64,000 bases of DNA from Progne subis subis (Eukaryota > Chordata > Aves > Passeriformes > Hirundinidae). A model generated the notes under the pieces. It ran no database searches. It had not been told where the DNA came from and saw only the letters and a program-made list of their open reading frames with translations. The stretch lies in NCBI GenBank assembly GCA_022316685.1, contig JAKJHU010000062.1, positions 903,001 through 967,000 on the forward strand. The letters run 5' to 3'. The translations under genes were made by a program, and so were the position numbers. Shown here piece by piece: positions 51,201-61,662 of this stretch (within the stretch, counting starts at the first letter, position 1; each line of letters begins with the position of its first letter).

Positions 51201-54200
51201 TTTCTTTCTCAGCGTGTTTCTCCCTAACACAGCGTTTCTCAGAGGGTGGCCTGAGATCCCTGGGATATGAAGTCAGAAAAGGCAATTAGATGGGTGTTGA
51301 AAATTTTATTGCAAACTAAAACAAATAAATACCCATTGTTCCAGTCTTTGCACATCATTTTCTTTCAAGGACAATTTTTTTTTTTTAAATCTCTTGTAGC
51401 ACAAATTCATGCATACATATAAAATACTTACTTTCGCTGTCACCTTTGTTAGTGATAGCTATATTTTACTTTTTTTTTTTCTTTTTTTTTTTTTTTTTTA
51501 ACAGTAGCTAAAAAAATACAAATGAAAATGTAGGGAGGAATCACACTCACATGAGGAAGAACAACACACAAGAAGTTGTAATTTTCAAAATATTTGTCAA
51601 GGAAAAATATTTTGAAGTGATCTGTCCTGAAGATGCGCTGAAGTATTACTGTACTCTTATATTTCCACAACGTCGTTATAAATTTGTTCTCCACCTTTTT
51701 TTTTAATTGTAGCATTATGTTTTTTTACATCACGGTGTCCACCATAATTTTGAAGCCCTAAAAACTGTTTATTCAATTAGGAAAAAAGGTACAAACTATG
51801 TCAAACAGGAGGGCTTGTTTTAAAACTTCTCAAAGCACGGTTGGATTCAGTGTAGATGTCCAATGATCATGTGTCCTCTGAAAGAGGCACAAAATCAGTG
51901 AACATGGAATCACTAAATCACATACTTAAAAATATTACTTTCTATGATATATATCCTTTACCATGTGGTTACTGTGATATAGGGAATTCATATTTCCATA
52001 GCTTGGAATTTTCATGAATCAGCTCTGTAGAGTTTTGCCTGAAAATGTATTGCTGGGTGCTCTGATTATGGAAATACTGTCAGGTGAGATTAATTCTCCT
52101 GAACTTTTAAGATATTAAAGCACTGTGAGGCATATTTCCCATCTGTGCATGGTGTCAGGATTACCTAAATAATGCCAGTGTCCTCAGCTGGTTACAAAAT
52201 TTGAATTTAATAAATTATTGAGAATGAACATAAATTAGGATCATCTCCATTTCTTCTAGATACTCTGATCAAGCATGTAAGAAAAATCAGTAGGATTTTA
52301 CTTAGCAATGGAAATATGTAGCTATGATTGAATTTATAAATTAAGTAGTAAGCTTGTCTTTTGGCTGGCATCTTTTTGAAGAAGCACTTTTTGTCCACGT
52401 TCAAAAGGAGTTTAGTGACATTTTTAAAACTTGGGCCCTTGTGCATTTTCAAGGCCTGGGTAAATTCATTATCATTTGAGAAAGCCAAATTCTGAATTTA
52501 GTCTTCAGACTGCTTTACTTAAGCTCTGCGAAAGAGATGTTACAGAACCATAAATGATGAATTTTAAAGGTTCTATGTGGGAAGGATTCTCAGTGTGAAA
52601 AAAAATAATCTATCACCTATATAATTTACTGCTCCACTTTTTTTCAAAATTGAGCATGAGCAAGAATAGGGAAAAAGCCACCTCAGTGTTCTTCAAGATC
52701 AGAATTAAATGGTTCTCTTGTATGTACATGAATTGGGAAACCACATAGTTTCTCCAAACACTTCAGAGAAACATTTGCCAGTTACAGGTTCCTTTTAGGT
52801 TTTGGGGGCTTCCATGGAAATTATTTTCTTTTCCCTTATAAAGTCAATCTTCTACTTCCTTCTTTAAGTAGATCTTGAGCTATACCTTTGTCAGCTGAGA
52901 TGATTGTGTATATGTGGAAGGAGGTTAAAATGAGGAGCAAACCTGCTGTTAGATGGTTCCTTGGACTACCTTGCAATGATGCCTCCTACCATTATAATTC
53001 TGTGTGAAAATCACATCAGAAAATAAATGTGGACACTTTTCTCTGCTTTTCCCAACTAGTTAAATCTGAAAAAACAAACCCCAGAAAACTTCCAGAATAA
53101 AGTTTTGTGGTGGTTTTTTTTTTTTTGTTTTGTTTTTGTTTTTTTTTGTTTTTTTTTTTTTTTTTTTTTTTTTTTGTTTTTTTTTTTTTATTTTATTTTT
53201 TTATTTTTAATTTTTTATCCTCAGTCATATATTCACACTTCCAGCTGACTATATTTGTATTGTTAATTCCCTGCAATTCCTGTATTCTGTAGCACCTCAA
53301 CACACAATTCTTCCTCTGCATATGGTGGAAAGAGAAGACTTTTTCCCTGTTTCTTTCTTTCACACACCCCTTATCCCATGAGAAACTGAGGCTGCCCTTA
53401 AGCTTCACCTATCTATTCTACCTCTTTCCTGAGCAGATGTTTTGCCACCCAAAGCAACAGACCTGATACAATTCCCTGCTCCTAGTCTTGGCCATCATGG
53501 TGCTTCTAAAGAGACTTTATGAACTTCCTCTAATATTCACTGGAATATCAAGTCCTTTGAGTCAGGTCCTGCATTAAATTAGATTTGACATCACTGACAG
53601 GTGCCAGACATCCCTGCTGGTTGCACCAGCACTCCTGGTGATGTGCTGATAGAAAGTGAAGGCATGAAGTGTCTTATGCAGCAATTTGTAGATGAACTTA
53701 GAAAATATCAGGATGTAAGAAGAGACAAGATTTTACTTACCCTGCTGTGTCCTTCTTCTCTAAGAAATTTGACAGCAATTGGAAGAAACATGTAGGCATC
53801 CAGTGTAACGCAGAAAAGAATGTAAACACAATGATGCTTTGATGAAGGTTTGTTCCTCAATTATTTTGCATTGTAGTGCATTGAACTGCCTTACGCTGCT
53901 GACAGGATATATATTTTGGATAGCTGGGAATTTTTTATTATTTGCAGGTTTCCTGTCACAAAGTTAGAATGAGATATTGATGTGTGATTAACTGAAAGCC
54001 GAGTGGCTGCTACTGTGATTTTACAAGTTGTCTTTTAATGTTTACCACACAGCTGCAAGATCAATTACTGTATTGTGGTGCTACAGAAGCATTTCTGGCC
54101 AGAATTGCCAAGGCTTCCTTGTGGTTGTTAAACCTATGGTGTCCAAGTAGTAGGATCTGTTTAATGATCTCCTTGAGAAAGATCAATACAATGTCTCCAC

Positions 54201-57200
54201 TCCAACTTTATGGGCTATGGACATTTTAAATTCTGCTATTATGGGGAAAACCAGCTAACCCTGTAAGCCAGGACTCATTCTTCACACTTTTCTTCATTTC
54301 TGTCTACTCAATATACAAAGGAGCTGTCTCTACACAGTGAGTGTTTTCAGTGAGAAAATCAAGATCAAGCCTGCTTTAGCATATCTAATTCTGTTGCTTC
54401 TGTTATGAGAATAATACCTATTTATTTTGACCAAAGAGTCACATATGCAAATATCTTGACCAAGTCTTTGCATCAGAAATATCTTTGCTTCTTAGCAAGT
54501 CAAAACGTTTCAAGTCACTCTTTTGCCTTTCAGTCAATCTGTGGCAGCTATCTACAAAAATCAGAAGAAAGATATGAGAGTGTGGTATGTCTTGGTGATG
54601 ACCTCAAAAATAATAATAAAAAAAAATACGTATTTGTCTCATAAAATTTCTAGAATCTCTAGGCTGTAGTGAGTACTTACAGAAGACTTATCTAATTCCT
54701 TCACTAATTTTAGGCATTGCACTCTTCTTGAGGGAGCATGGTTTTCCCAGAGATGTAGTAAACATGTGGCAGTCATTATCTGTTGTTAATAGCCTCCCTG
54801 CAGTGTAAAGCAACTTTAGGAGGTAACTAAATACAAGACATTGCTATATTTTATATCATCACCCAGTTAGGTTTGGGGTCGGTGGTTTATGTGGTGTACA
54901 AAACCAGGTTGTTCATTTGGCAAGATATATTCTTGGAACATTGACCTTCTGTAAGGAATCTGTGCCATGAAGGCCCAGAGCACACTCGATTAATAATTCT
55001 GTAACCATCTTTCTCTGCAATCGTCGGTTGGATTTCTTTCCAATCCATCCACAGATTTGGTTGATTGTGTAGAATATCATCTCAGCTACAGCACAGCTGT
55101 TTAGCCTTGCACCAGACTCACCTGAAGTCTAGTACAGAGCACAACACACAAGGGGAATTTTCAGGGTGGGATGCTTCACTGGGTAAATGTGTTGTATGCA
55201 AACTTGTTATGAAGTACCTAAAATGCTGCTCCTGATAGAACTAATATCTGTTTACCTAGAGCTCAGACATTGCTGGTAGTACTGATTTAAAGTATCTTTA
55301 TAACTGTGATTTATATGGCTGCCACAGAGACATCCATCCACACTTCACTAAGTGTGATTCTCTTGAACTGTTAAAGATAGCTGGTGTCGGGATTTTTTAA
55401 CAGTTGTACTTAGCAAATCTTGTCATTGTCTCAAAACCTTTCCCTGTGTTAGACTTCACAGGAGGTGTTGCATCTTCACCCTGTATCAGTATTTAAGACA
55501 GCAGTGTAATTCTTGAAATAGATTATTATGTAAAACTCAGAAGAGATTTTAACCTTGTTGTTTAGCAAGATTTTCAGGACTTGATATTTCTCTAACTAAG
55601 CACCTAAAACTGGTCAGGAAAGGAGAAGGGAGAACAAGCTAAATTTAAACAGGACAAGCTATTCTTATTACAATATTTATGTCTCAAATCCAAGGTTTAT
55701 TCTTTACATTTCCGGGGACTGAATTTTTACATTAATTGCAGTGGGTTTGCCTGATCCAAACTGCTTTTGATTTTTGTCTTGGAAACTTGGCATTACTTCA
55801 GCCGATTTGTGTTGTACATCACATTAACCAGAATGTACAAGAAAAAAAAGTTTTGTTCATTTAATTATGTAAATATTTGTTCCAGTTGATTGTACTTCGA
55901 GGCTTTTGCTTATGCCAGCCTTGATGTCCCACTATGCTCTAGGGAAGACCTATTATGTTTTACACGTTTAAATTTTTTAGTATGCTTATAGTTTATATAG
56001 AAGTAAACAGCAAATGTGGATTTTTTAACCTTTTTTTTGTTTTTTTTTTTTTTTTTTTTTGCCTTTCATAATACAAATAGACAGGAGAAGTTATAGTGAA
56101 TGCTCAGACTTTCAGCTCATTAAAAATTTTTCAGCTCTCTTAGAAGACTTGGACATGTAAAGAAAAAGGTGTCACATGTTTAGCAGTGCTCATTACCAAT
56201 TAAAGAACTCAGATTTCACAGCTTATATAGCCTATAGCTCTGGTTTCCATTATAAAACTTTGGGTTTATATGTTTCCATCATCCATAGGCTTCATATTTT
56301 CTTAATGAGTACCTTAGAATACAGCATTTCAATGACTTTTCATTTTTTGTGAAATTACTTGTTCCATGTTCCTGCCACACTCCCAGTAGTGTAATCTTCC
56401 TTTTCACTAGAGCATTGGAAATTTAAGGAATATTTTTGTGGATGACTTTATTCAAGAGCGATAGTAAGTCCTGTTACTCACTGGCAGTGTACAGACTGTA
56501 GAGTTGAATGTCTGATACATAACTAGCATCTTTACTGCTAATACAATTTAATAAATCTAAGTGAGATATATACTCATAGGATTCTGTTGGATAGATGAAA
56601 GCCTTGTTATTAGAATCAATATAATTCAATGATGTTTTTCCCCCTCTACATTATATATTATGGAGGTTAATTCACTGTCCATTTAAAAATAGAGAAACTG
56701 CTTAGGCAAAATCGCCAAAATGTTGTTTTCCTGGCCGGGTAAGATCAGCATAAGAAACTACTGTAAAATAGCACAAGTTATAAGCAAAAGTTTTAATTTG
56801 GTACACAAGACAGATATGTACTTAGGCACTAATTGAATAACAAATTTCCTACAGCCTCATTAATAGATCAAGACATTCCAAATTAATATCAAACATGTCT
56901 TTAAATGTGTATATATACATATAAGCATAGGCATAGTAAAAAATATGCCTTCTGTGTCTTGCCTGGCTATGAACTTTGGCTCTTACTTCCTACTTTTATC
57001 TTTTCATAGTTTCAACATCTGTGGTGGAGAGCCTTTCCTCCTGTCATGGGGTTAGATAGTCACGTTCTGTTGTGTACTTTGATCCCCAAATTCTGTTTGG
57101 TTTATTTGGCTTTGTCTTCTGCCTCACTTCATATCTGTTTCGCTTCATTTTGTAAGCTCACTTCATTATACTTAATAAACAACTTTGAAGATGGGTTAAG

Positions 57201-57528
57201 TAATACCAAGAGATAAAACCCCACATAACTCTAGTTACTATTGTTAAACCTATTTTCTACAGGCATTAAAATTCAAAGTTCTAATAAAAAATAAAAAAGT
57301 TGGAACACTTGAGGAAAGCCTGCTCAGGATGGAGGATGACTATCATGGTGAGGCAGAGGAAGTGTCTGACTCTGATTCTGAGGATGAAGACACAGATGAC
57401 ACGTTACCTCTTCGGCAACCGAGGAGTCCCTCCAAAAGAAAAGGAGAACGTAGATCTTCACTCTTTCCTCCAAAAAACCCAAAGGTAACTTGCTTCAACT
57501 GAATATGGAGAACACATAGGTGTTTTTT

Positions 57529-57575
<47 letters not shown>

Positions 57576-60500
57576 AGGACAATATTATCTTAAAATAGAG
57601 ACTAGATTTTAAAGGGAAACAATAAAATTACTAAGATCAGTGCATTTGGAAATTACATGTTTAAGCTCAAGGTGTCAGAATTTTCCTATTCTTATAAGAA
57701 AAGCCAGACATGGACCACATTTTAGTATCCAATTAAAAAGCAACCCCTTCCTGTGCTCCCATCTTGAACTTCAACCACATTATTCTCTTTCAAGTCTTGT
57801 GCTTGTCCCAGGTGCTCAGTACCACAGCAGATTTAAGATGAAGTTACCCAAGTGTTTTGTTGGCGCCATGGTCCTCCTGGAACTATATAAAGAGAACACT
57901 TACAGCAGTTCCTGATGACAACAAAGTTAACTATGTCTTCACCAAGTCTACCAGTCTATTTTTGAGATAGATTCCCCAATTTTCTTCTATTCATTATTTA
58001 TTGCATTAAATTAGGTGCATATTCCTGGTTATGTTGAAACATTTTTCAGCACCTGGAATTGAAGAGGTATTTTTACCTTTATCACATAGAGACTTAACAT
58101 TAAGCACTATTCCTGAAAGAAGCGTAAAAATTGGGTGTAATCTCTTTTTTTAAAGTCAAATTGAACTTTTTTTTTTTTTTTTTTTTTAACCAAGTGTAAC
58201 TCTCTACCATGGAAAATCTGTTGCTTCATCAGGGTTGAAACTGCTTTGTTCAACTTTTTAAGATGTCAGGCAGCACCTGATGTATCCAGTCACTTTTGCA
58301 CATCATGCTCTGATTACCTGAATGTGGCTAAATTGGCAATGCTCCTCAGAGCCCAGCATTCCTGCTGAGAGGCAGTGTCTCTTTTTTTCTGATTTGACGG
58401 TTTTGAAAGTTTTTGCTTCTTTCTCATCCCACTTGACACAGAGAGATAGAAAGGAAAAAGTTCTGAGGAAGGATGGAATATTCTTTGAACAGGAAAGGCC
58501 AACTGTCTAGAAAATAGCTTTCAAGTATGTTTGTAGGGCCACGTTACAGATGAGAATGTACTCCACATACTCTTAAACAGCAACTACAAAAAGTATCTGC
58601 TCATGTTTCAAAGGTAGAAGAGGAAGTTGTTTCCAGGGTCCCACTCTGTTGGAGTATTTGTCTCGATGTCCCACTGTATTGCTTTAAGGGAGAGTGGGAG
58701 AGCATTTGAATCCACAGCCAAGACACCCCAGTGATGCTGCTGGCTTTGCCTGTGCCAATGCCAGCCTCCAGAGAGTTGTATTTTTCAGGATTTCCAGAAA
58801 TCCAGAAATTTCAGGATTTCCAGGCAGTAGACTCCTATTGCTCCTCACGGGACATAGCCCCAGAATAATTAATGAGCGTGAACTTTGATAGTTTAAGAGC
58901 CATGAGCAGGCAATCTCTCTTATTTTGTCAGATGAGAATTTGCCTTCAAAGGCTTTAATGGAATGTAAACATGATTAGCATCAGCAGCTCTCTCCTGGCT
59001 ACTGCCCCCAATTAGCTCAGAAGTTATGCTAAGGAAAATGAAGTGGTCACGTCGTGCCTCACTGCAAGAGAGAAGACCCTGGTAAAATTTCAGCCATTTT
59101 TGCTTGTTTTGGTAATGGAGCAAGACTAAATTAAGATTTTGGCAGGAGAACTTTCAACCTTAAGAATAAAAGAATTTTCTTAACTTCAGATCAATGATTA
59201 GAGGAATATGCCTTTGACTAATTTGCTTGACAATGTAATATTTTCCTATAATTCTGCATTTTATAGATGAGTTTATGCTGTTGGTCTTTTCTAGTACTTT
59301 ATGTATTTACAAATAGGAAGTTGGTGGTATGTTTTTAAGAAGTAAGGTTAAAAGCCATGAAAAATGATGTTATTTGCAAACCAGTCTTAGAAGCAGGAAA
59401 ATTGTAAAGCTACCCAGAAGAACATTCTGCTAGGAAGCATCTCTCCATTCACCCTATTATAGCTATGGTAAACATCGACACAATAACCTCAATTTCTCTC
59501 AGTGGATCAAATCTCACTATTAAAGGTCATATTTATTAAATTCATTAGCTGTGACATATTTTCTCATGCTTTATGCATCCAAAATGATTGTTTCTCTGAA
59601 TTATTAATATTAATAATAATGAAATATGCATTGTTGTGACTTTTTAATTCCATTATTCATCTGATGATTATTAGGCGAAGAAGACAAAGATTGCCCTTAC
59701 ATTGTCAGACCTTGTGGTTTATACCAAATCTCAGAAGTTTGTGAGCTTTGACCATTCCCTGCAGCATCAGCAGTGCAATGAAAATAATTCGATAGGAGAG
59801 AGTCACGCACGCAAACTTGCAAGAACTTCAGGTAATTTATTTTGAATTAATCATTTGAAAGTTACATTGTTGCTATGGTTCACTGCTTAGGCATTAGAAG
59901 GGTTAAAATTTTATGGAACACTTTCTGTCTGATTTTATTTGGTTCTTTATTTAACAGTTTTAAAAATGTTCTTTGCATAACATATTTTTATTTCTGTTGG
60001 TTTTGTGAGGAAAATTGAAATTCAACTTTGTTTTAATTCCGTGTATTTTTATAAGAACAAATATTAACACAGTCTACAAAATGTATGTCTGCCTTTTGAT
60101 TCATTGTTTTCTGCATCAAGTAATTGAGGAGTTACAGCCAGCACTTGCAAAAGTGTGGAATAAATTTCATTCCCCCTACCTCTTCCCAATATCTGGGCTG
60201 AGAACTCTGGAGAACTTGGCTTGGCAGTCCCTTGGCTTTGGTGAGAACGGCAGATAAGAGAGTTCTCATTAATGGGATGGATAAACCCTGGAGCAGGCAG
60301 TTTGCTCCACTGGACTAGACCCTCCATCCCAGCCAAGCTGGATTATTCCAAGCTCATTCTGTGTTGGAGCAGCTCCATTTGGTGCAGCCAGAGCAGCGCA
60401 GCCGCTGCTGTTTGAACTCCAGCTGCCTGCCCAGAGCCCTGAAGGAGTGTTAAGAGCAGAGATCACCGACCATGACGATGACAATGAGATCTGCCAAATG

Positions 60501-61662
60501 CCCATTCACTCGGGGCCAGCCCAGCTGCCACCCACCCACTCTATGGAGGTGATTCAGTGGCTGCTGAGATGAATGATGCTGAACGGCATCAAAAACCTAG
60601 GATTTTCCAGCCTCAAAAAGCAGGATTTTCCAGCCATCCACAGAGAGTCCTCTCTGGTTCCTCTAGTACTCCAGGGAATATAAAATTATTTCTATAACCC
60701 CTCTTCCCCCTCCCCCTTGAAAAAACCCATCCCCAAACAACACTCCAAACCAAAATCAACCAAACAAAAATCCCAAACAAAGAAAGAAATGAGATGAGAG
60801 AAGAAAGGACTAGATCAGAGAGATGACCCTGGAAATGTAGATTTTTGTTTAATTACTAAAACCAAATAATTTGGATAGAAGTCATCTGAAGCTTCCACAT
60901 CCATGTAGTCTATGCCTGCATATGAGAAAGGAGAGAACGCTGCCAGCAGAAGGAAAAAACAATGTACATGGATAGTTAACATCTTCTGAGACTTATATAA
61001 GAATAATTTAAGTGGCTTTTAAAAATGTGATCTTCCCTGGTCTTAATATTATTTAGTAATTTTATGTAAACCTCCAAACAGCAAACAAGCTAAGATCATC
61101 TAGAGAGGATTTTTTTTTTTTTTTTTCATTTTGAGCTACTATAGAATGAGGAAACTTCTATGGAGTTTCCTGTTCTGTGTCTTAGTTTCCCATGAGAACA
61201 CAGTAGGCCTCAGTATAGAAATCGTATTTTTACCCTGCAAAAAGGTGAAGTAACAGGATATTGTAGTGAAGGAATGATTTTTGGTTAATGATCTTCTTAC
61301 AAAAGTTGGCACTACATACAGAAATACTGTCAGATTCAAATACACACAAAATATTCAAGTTTCAAAATAGGATTTTAAGCATAGGTCAGAGCGGTGCACG
61401 TACTAATGTTAAAATAGAATACATTGATATTATATTGTGTAAAAACATTGCAGGATCAAATGACTGCATTTTTATTATTTATTCAAATAGGACCTCTTTA
61501 ATAACGAAGGTTTTCTTACCAAGATTTTATCCTTCTGTTTATCAGCTAAAGAGTTTATTTCCCACACTACAAGATTTATTACAAGAATTTACCCCAAAGG
61601 AACAAGAATGAGGTCTTCAAATTATAATCCTCAAGAGTTCTGGAATGTAGGGTGCCAAATGG
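36135..61662 (+). CDS. PLCZ1: Phospholipase C zeta 1, first eight coding exons (3' part outside the window)
   Basis: Coding exons: 36135-36269, 40227-40461, 46961-47162, 48731-48875, 50696-50851, 57263-57484, 59675-59831 and 61546-61662. All phases join without a stop and give 456 codons plus one base. PLC zeta hydrolyses PIP2 to IP3 and DAG. Delivered by sperm, it triggers calcium release in the egg. Domain order: degenerate EF-hands (about 1-125), X domain (about 157-303), linker (about 304-366), and the start of the Y domain (from about 367). No PH domain is present, which together with close family similarity separates it from PLC delta. All catalytic-site residues known from PLC delta1 are present: His171 and Asn172 (SSSHNTYL), Glu201 and Asp203 (CLEIDCWDG), His216 (VYHGHT), Glu250 (LSLENHC). 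In Y, Arg431 and Tyr433 (TRIYP) are present. Human PLC zeta is 608 residues, so about 150 residues, including C2, are missing at the edge. Symbol by homology, high confidence. Confidence 0.95.
36270..40226 (+). other. PLCZ1 intron 1
   Basis: Contains a CR1 fragment near its start, a short (AT)n run at 38335-38353 and a very AT-rich stretch at about 39720-40030. No further exon was seen. Confidence 0.8.
36463..36780 (-). mobile_element. CR1 LINE 3'-end fragment, minus strand
   Basis: The left end carries the complement of the CR1 tail (AATCACAATCATTTAGAATGG). To the right follow typical CR1 phrases read on plus, for example CCCCTAAGCACCACATCTAC, AACAGCCTGTTCCAATGCTT and TTTCAGTGAAGAAATTTTTC. 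It is a truncated copy with many substitutions, so old. The 5' limit is uncertain. Confidence 0.88.
40227..40461 (+). CDS. PLCZ1: PLCZ1 coding exon 2 (EF-hand region)
   Basis: Acceptor TTTTTTCCTCAG, donor GAAG|GTATGC, phase 0 to 1. It encodes residues 46-123 and the first base of codon 124. [14 protein letters not shown] and [10 protein letters not shown] match the family pattern (EEFRAIYR..., IIQKYEPIEE). The EF loop at residues 49-60 has lost its Gly and ends in Asp. Confidence 0.95.
40462..46960 (+). other. PLCZ1 intron 2
   Basis: 6.5 kb of AT-rich DNA with T-rich tracts near 40580 and 40655 and an A/(AT)n tract at 43988-44011. Open frames of 70-117 codons occur on both strands without family resemblance. 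No element was identified. Confidence 0.75.
46961..47162 (+). CDS. PLCZ1: PLCZ1 coding exon 3 (start of the X domain)
   Basis: Acceptor TTTTTGTTCAG, donor CCAG|GTATTT, phase 1 to 2. It carries [27 protein letters not shown] and the catalytic SSSHNTYL (His171, Asn172). The donor is weaker than the others at positions +4 to +6. Confidence 0.96.
47163..48730 (+). other. PLCZ1 intron 3
   Basis: Begins soon after the donor with a T-run (47197-47213). A 155-codon frame is open on the minus strand at 47442-47909, not recognised. Nothing else was seen. Confidence 0.75.
48731..48875 (+). CDS. PLCZ1: PLCZ1 coding exon 4 (X domain catalytic core)
   Basis: Preceded by a T-rich tract and TCCTCTGAAG, donor ATG|GTATGT, phase 2 to 0. 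It holds [13 protein letters not shown] (Glu201, Asp203) and [10 protein letters not shown] (His216). Confidence 0.96.
48876..50695 (+). other. PLCZ1 intron 4
   Basis: AT-rich intron with no element or additional exon recognised. Confidence 0.75.
50696..50851 (+). CDS. PLCZ1: PLCZ1 coding exon 5 (X domain)
   Basis: Acceptor ATATTTCCAG, donor CGAG|GTAGTA, 52 codons, phase 0 at both ends. [19 protein letters not shown] contains the catalytic Glu250. It ends in RLPSPE, the usual junction to ALKFK. Confidence 0.96.
50852..57262 (+). other. PLCZ1 intron 5
   Basis: 6.4 kb, AT-rich. T-rich tracts lie at 50910-50924, 51470-51500, 53112-53216 and 56033-56060. No transposon or exon could be assigned. 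Confidence 0.75.
53112..53216. repeat. T-rich tract of about 105 bases in intron 5
   Basis: T runs interrupted by single G residues, then by A. It yields a meaningless Phe-rich frame. Confidence 0.9.
57263..57484 (+). CDS. PLCZ1: PLCZ1 coding exon 6 (end of X, X-Y linker)
   Basis: Acceptor TTTTCTACAG, donor AAG|GTAACT, 74 codons. It starts [15 protein letters not shown], then runs through an acidic stretch (residues 308-337, about 16 Asp/Glu, including [12 protein letters not shown]) and a basic stretch (342-365, about nine Lys/Arg). A long T tract begins 37 bases after the donor. Confidence 0.93.
57485..59674 (+). other. PLCZ1 intron 6
   Basis: Contains the poly-T tract close to the donor, another T-run at 58168-58187 and a small duplicated TTTCAGGATTTCCAG motif near 58784-58822. 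No exon was seen. Confidence 0.75.
57522..57571. repeat. Poly-T tract just downstream of the exon 6 donor
   Basis: T6, one G, then an uninterrupted run of about 42 T, beginning 37 bases after the splice donor. Confidence 0.9.
59675..59831 (+). CDS. PLCZ1: PLCZ1 coding exon 7 (start of the Y domain)
   Basis: Acceptor ATTATTAG, donor TCAG|GTAATT, phase 0 to 1. [19 protein letters not shown] and NENNSIGES match PLC zeta Y-domain sequence. It opens with a basic AKKTK. Confidence 0.94.
59832..61545 (+). other. PLCZ1 intron 7
   Basis: Holds a GC-richer segment at about 60120-60660 that differs from the rest of the intron, followed by an A/C-rich low-complexity tract at 60719-60790. A T-run is at 61110-61126. 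I recognise no element. Confidence 0.7.
61546..61662 (+). CDS. PLCZ1: PLCZ1 coding exon 8 (Y domain), last exon in the window
   Basis: Acceptor CTTCTGTTTATCAG, donor ATGG|GTACGT, phase 1 at both ends. [19 protein letters not shown] and EFWNVGCQM are highly conserved. The family continues with VALNFQTPG in the next exon, which is not found before 64000. Confidence 0.94.

Noticed and set aside
53583..54240. Two short plus-strand frames in intron 5 as alternative PLCZ1 exons
   Set aside because: Exons 5 and 6 already join in phase with no missing family sequence, and these frames match no part of the protein.
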